Below the pieces are notes generated by a model. The model saw only the letters and a list, made by a program, of their open reading frames with translations, did no database searches and was not told the origin of the DNA. A stretch of 64,000 nucleotides of DNA from Petrosia ficiformis (taxonomy: Eukaryota; Porifera; Demospongiae; Haplosclerida; Petrosiidae), in contig OX345637.1 of assembly GCA_947044365.1 (NCBI GenBank), forward strand, positions 12,489,076 through 12,553,075, read 5' to 3'. The position numbers and the translations under genes were made by a program. Positions 62,201 to 64,000 of the stretch are shown piece after piece (the stretch's first letter is position 1; each line of letters starts with the position of its first letter).

Positions 62201-63476
62201 TTACATACATGTACATACTATATACATAGTACACTGCGATACATACATGTACATGTACATACGTTATATACATGTACATGTACATACATACACACACATA
62301 CATAATTACATGTACATACGTACATACATGTACATTACATGTACATGACATTTGTACATACAACATACAAATTTATGTACATGTATATTTACAAACATAC
62401 ATGTACATGAATATACATACATATATACATACATACATACATACATAAATACATACATGTACATACAGAGTAACAGAAAACACAAATTTAATCACAGCAT
62501 ATTCTCACGTACTTAAAAACATTTAAACCACACCCACCTTCATATCACTTATATTACCAGATACTCTTTTAAGCTTCTCATTAATAGTATCACTAACGTA
62601 CTCATTTCTATGAGTAGATGATAAAATGTTCTCTTCTATTTGTCTAAATGATGCATACATGTAAATAAATAATATTATTTTACGTGCAGTTGTTAAAAAT
62701 ATTTATTAAGTAGTAATTGACTATTGGTGTTATTGCATGTACATGTACATGTATACAGGTTTGCTGTAACTACATGTACATGTACATGTATACAGGTTTG
62801 CTGTAACTACATGTACATGCACATGTATACAGGTTTGCTGTAACTACATGTACATGCACATGTATACAGGTTTGCTATAACTACATGTACATGTACATGT
62901 ACATGTATACAGGTTTGCTGTAACTACATGTACATGTACGCAGGTTTGCTGTACATGTACATGTATACATGTTTGCTATAACTACATTGTGTACATGTAC
63001 ATGTATACATGTTTGCTGTAACTACATGTACATGTATGCATTGTATTACATAATTGCAATGTAATTTGTCAGAGTACATGTACAAGCAAACATTTTTTAA
63101 TGAAGTAATAATACTGGAGTTAAAATCTGTTCACATTCACGATGACTTCAAAATTATGATACAATGACTTTATATATTATGATCAGCTGTTAGTGACAAT
63201 ATAATGATGGAAAATGTCCTACTTGGCCTATCCGTACCTATCAGTCACGTGATCACACTCTAAAATCCGAGTACTTCTCTTATTCAGAAGTCTATAGATC
63301 CCTTCCTGATCACATGACAACCTCACACCTCTTTGCTCATCAGATTGTTTCTTCTGATCTGTCATTATATTGTTCAGTCCATGTAAATGTTGGTGACCAT
63401 TTGGTATTTTGAAATATCTGTTGCGTTCAGCATCATAATAAAATCCTGGTATTTCTCTATGTGAAGAACTGGCCAT
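53250..63476 (-). CDS. DCAF4: DCAF4-like WD40 protein (CUL4-DDB1 substrate receptor)
   Basis: Predicted WD40 substrate adaptor of the CUL4-DDB1 ubiquitin ligase. Exons (minus order): 63238-63476, 62538-62643, 61943-62029, 59306-59381, 58964-59008, 58409-58602, 53854-54030, 53250-53555; phases close, about 409 aa, stop TGA at 53252-53250. The N-terminus IPGFYYDAERNRYFKIP matches the DCAF4/WDR21 LPGFYFDPEKKRYF block. The C-terminal half follows the same family: MICAGCKSGCVHFIDQRL, then LHSWDLRMYRR (WDLR DWD-box-like), VVAVSDDDVINTWSL and GHPALLVSTGGSILTY. The two short middle exons (59306-59381, 58964-59008) are less certain. It is shorter than the human protein, which has about 495 residues. 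Intron 6 hosts a 3.9-kb transposon; introns 1 and 3 hold minisatellites. The ATG is 63 bp from the start codon of a divergent gene. Confidence 0.85.
54347..56043 (+). pseudogene. THAP-DDE transposase gene with one nonsense codon
   Basis: Exon 1 (54347-54533) encodes a THAP zinc finger (MVRSCCAIGCTVRDGKE, FYRIP, WVNAIRRKDW, ICSQHF), the DNA-binding module of such transposases. Exon 2 starts at 54752. After a coiled, acidic linker with two near-identical ETVPP.. repeats comes an IS5/Harbinger-like DDE_Tnp_4 domain: first Asp in IIDCFELFIE, second in VVLADRGF, Glu in VRIHVERIIGAVRQRF, with YKHYNTAKYLISVTPQG between. The frame is interrupted only by TAG at 55375-55377 after RVFLR, where the family usually has Trp; a TGG-to-TAG change is the simplest reading. 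The gene ends at TAA 56041-56043, 114 bp from the convergent YqaJ gene. Confidence 0.85.
56158..58091 (-). pseudogene. SWIM-YqaJ nuclease-PHD protein of the transposon, broken
   Basis: Exon 1 starts at ATG 58091 (MEQLSDFYYKLEPKIKARYL) and ends at 57946; the second exon begins near 57816. Order: N-terminal region, SWIM zinc finger (CTCMAGLAETCSHVGAV), a YqaJ-type PD-(D/E)XK nuclease (WFKHRAG near its start; FLGALPDA; GVVEVKCP, the ExK motif; YYYQCQLQIF), and a C-terminal ING-like PHD finger (WCHCKERKGGDMVGCD, KWFHLVCVGL, WHCATC). Two lesions: a frameshift near 57635-57642, between GKVRR and AASKAPLRPW, and an in-frame TGA at 56997-56995 right after WFKHRAG, where the family has Arg (a CGA-to-TGA change fits). 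YqaJ nucleases trim DNA ends; the role in ISL2EU transposition is inferred. Confidence 0.8.
58180..58400. repeat. (ca)n-rich tract flanking the transposon
   Basis: cacacacacagccacacaca with gacacagacgtag variants. The same composition continues on the other side of the transposon at 54165-54246, so the element split one tract. Confidence 0.9.
58680..58920. repeat. about 60-bp tandem repeat, 3-4 copies
   Basis: Units with tacatgtacatgtatagagg, aataaacatgtatttgacat in DCAF4 intron 5. Confidence 0.8.
59066..59290 (+). repeat. SINE 3' fragment
   Basis: tttttccattgcctcaggtg followed by (tttc)n and then the downstream block aaattcagcatgctagcaat, aacaaacaaac, as after SINE copy 1 (11450-11540). 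The tRNA-like head is absent (5' truncation, as expected for retroposition). Confidence 0.7.
59382..60084. other. DCAF4 intron 3, nothing recognised
   Basis: AT-rich intron DNA with no exon candidate and no clear repeat family. Confidence 0.5.
60085..61180. repeat. 123-bp minisatellite, about 9 copies
   Basis: Unit: actatcaataccaatacaag, ctagtttcggcaccaatacc, tataccaatacatgtatcag, tggaacacataatacctagt, gtactacaagcctacagata, agacatactgctaggttttg. Spacing 123-129 bp. In DCAF4 intron 3. Confidence 0.95.
61555..61942. repeat. 35-bp array that includes a splice donor
   Basis: About ten units of acttacatacaaacagacac + agttccttactaaag. Read on the minus strand, the array begins at the donor of DCAF4 exon 3 (TTA|gtaaagaactgtgtctg) and every unit repeats it as tta|gtaaggaactgtgtctg, plus a second donor-like tat|gtaagt. 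Confidence 0.9.
62090..62200. repeat. 24-bp tandem repeat, 4 copies
   Basis: Unit tacagtatacatgtacatac + aatg in DCAF4 intron 2, followed by an acatgtac-rich and (catac)-rich stretch to about 62460. Confidence 0.9.
62735..63030. repeat. 37-bp minisatellite, about 8 copies
   Basis: Unit acatgtacatgtatacaggt + ttgctgtaact in DCAF4 intron 1, length-variable through extra tacatg hexamers. Confidence 0.9.
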
Positions 63477-63539
63477 TGAAGTATTATTAATTATTATTAA
63501 TTTTAGTTAATTAAATTTAATTAAGGGGTGGGGCAAATT
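63477..63539. promoter_or_regulatory. 63-bp bidirectional start region
   Basis: The start codons of DCAF4 (63476, -) and the next gene (63540, +) are 63 bp apart. The gap is AT-rich (attattaatt, tagttaattaaattt) with one aaggggtggggc box near the plus gene. Transcription presumably starts within this gap or inside the coding regions. Confidence 0.55.
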
Positions 63540-63841
63540 ATGGCAGCTAGCAGTATGGATTCTATGGAGCCTAAACCAGTTATAACAAGTGAGTTATAAA
63601 TCTGACATTTTCTCTCTCATATATTTTTGTCTCTTTTCCTTTTTGTCCACTTGTTTGTCTGTCTGTCTGCCTCTCTCTCTCTCTCTTTGGTCTGTATACC
63701 TGGTTGATGAATAAATGTCCTGTCTCTCTCTCTCTCTTCTCATATACAGTTGATGGTGAATTGGAACTTATCGGTCCCGTTCTACAGAAGACTCTACAGA
63801 CAAAACTCAAAGCATTACAAAAAGATGGTTACTCAAAGTTG
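63540..63841 (+). CDS. 5' end of an unidentified gene, runs off or continues right
   Basis: Exon 1 63540-63588 (MAASSMDSMEPKPVIT, donor gtgagt) and exon 2 63750-63841 (IDGELELIGPVLQKTLQTKL, then KALQKDGYSKL, donor gtgaca); phases close. IGPV followed by TKL..AL recalls the N-terminus of animal BolA-like proteins such as BOLA1, but the match is short and the diagnostic histidine region would lie in later exons. I treat the identity as open. Alternatively exon 2 reads through to a TAA at 63878-63880, giving a product of about 60 residues. No further exon recognised to 64000. Confidence 0.55.
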
Positions 63842-64000
63842 GTGACAAAACGTTTTATAAATGAAATTGTATTTAACTAATTAATAAATGATCATTATAA
63901 ATTCATAGTTTATGCATTGGTCAGCGTGCTACTCATCAGTCCTTGTGTTAAATCACTATGGTAATCACACTATACATCCATATGTGAAATGAATTTGAGA

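Overview
The window is AT-rich eukaryotic nuclear DNA, almost certainly from an animal. It carries LEO1, a DCAF4-type WD40 gene, and two large immunoglobulin-superfamily (IgSF) type I receptors built from phase-1 Ig/FN3 exons. Short intergenic gaps, small introns dense in minisatellites, and retroelement and DNA-transposon families common in sponges and cnidarians make an early-branching metazoan likely, a sponge by preference. This is inference; no rRNA or mitochondrial marker is present.

Layout, left to right. 246-3571 (+): the last eight exons of LEO1 (Paf1 complex). 3705-6660 (+): a compact four-exon gene for a small single-pass membrane protein with a mucin-like ectodomain and a PPSY motif. 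About 8278-23437 (-): a receptor with signal peptide, six Ig domains, a Ser/Thr linker, three FN3 domains and one TM helix. Its introns hold tandem arrays, three tRNA-derived SINE copies and a broken retroelement piece. 23438-28305: intergenic DNA between two divergent receptors, with a retroelement remnant next to the second promoter. 28306-52189 (+): a 14-exon, about 914-aa receptor with seven Ig-like modules, a TM helix and a proline-rich tail containing PPEY. 53250-63476 (-): a DCAF4-like gene whose sixth intron contains a complete 3.93-kb ISL2EU-type DNA transposon, with a THAP-DDE gene and a SWIM-YqaJ-PHD gene tail to tail, both broken. 63540 onward (+): the first two exons of another gene, only 63 bp from the DCAF4 start codon.

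Gene structures were read by eye from splice signals, reading phase and family similarity. The phases close for nearly every exon, which is strong internal support. LEO1 and DCAF4 are housekeeping genes. The two receptors and the small PPxY membrane protein are candidate adhesion or recognition molecules.

The most unusual signal is the behaviour of tandem repeats. At least four arrays or duplications contain copies of the adjacent exon-intron boundary, so whole splice sites have been amplified, and many more arrays start within about 50 bp of a 5' splice site. Other notable items are a 743-bp inverted-repeat element whose empty site is preserved in a second repeat copy in this window, a TA-flanked element with a HIRAN-like fragment inside a pentanucleotide array, and a SINE whose tRNA 3' end is followed by its own reverse complement.
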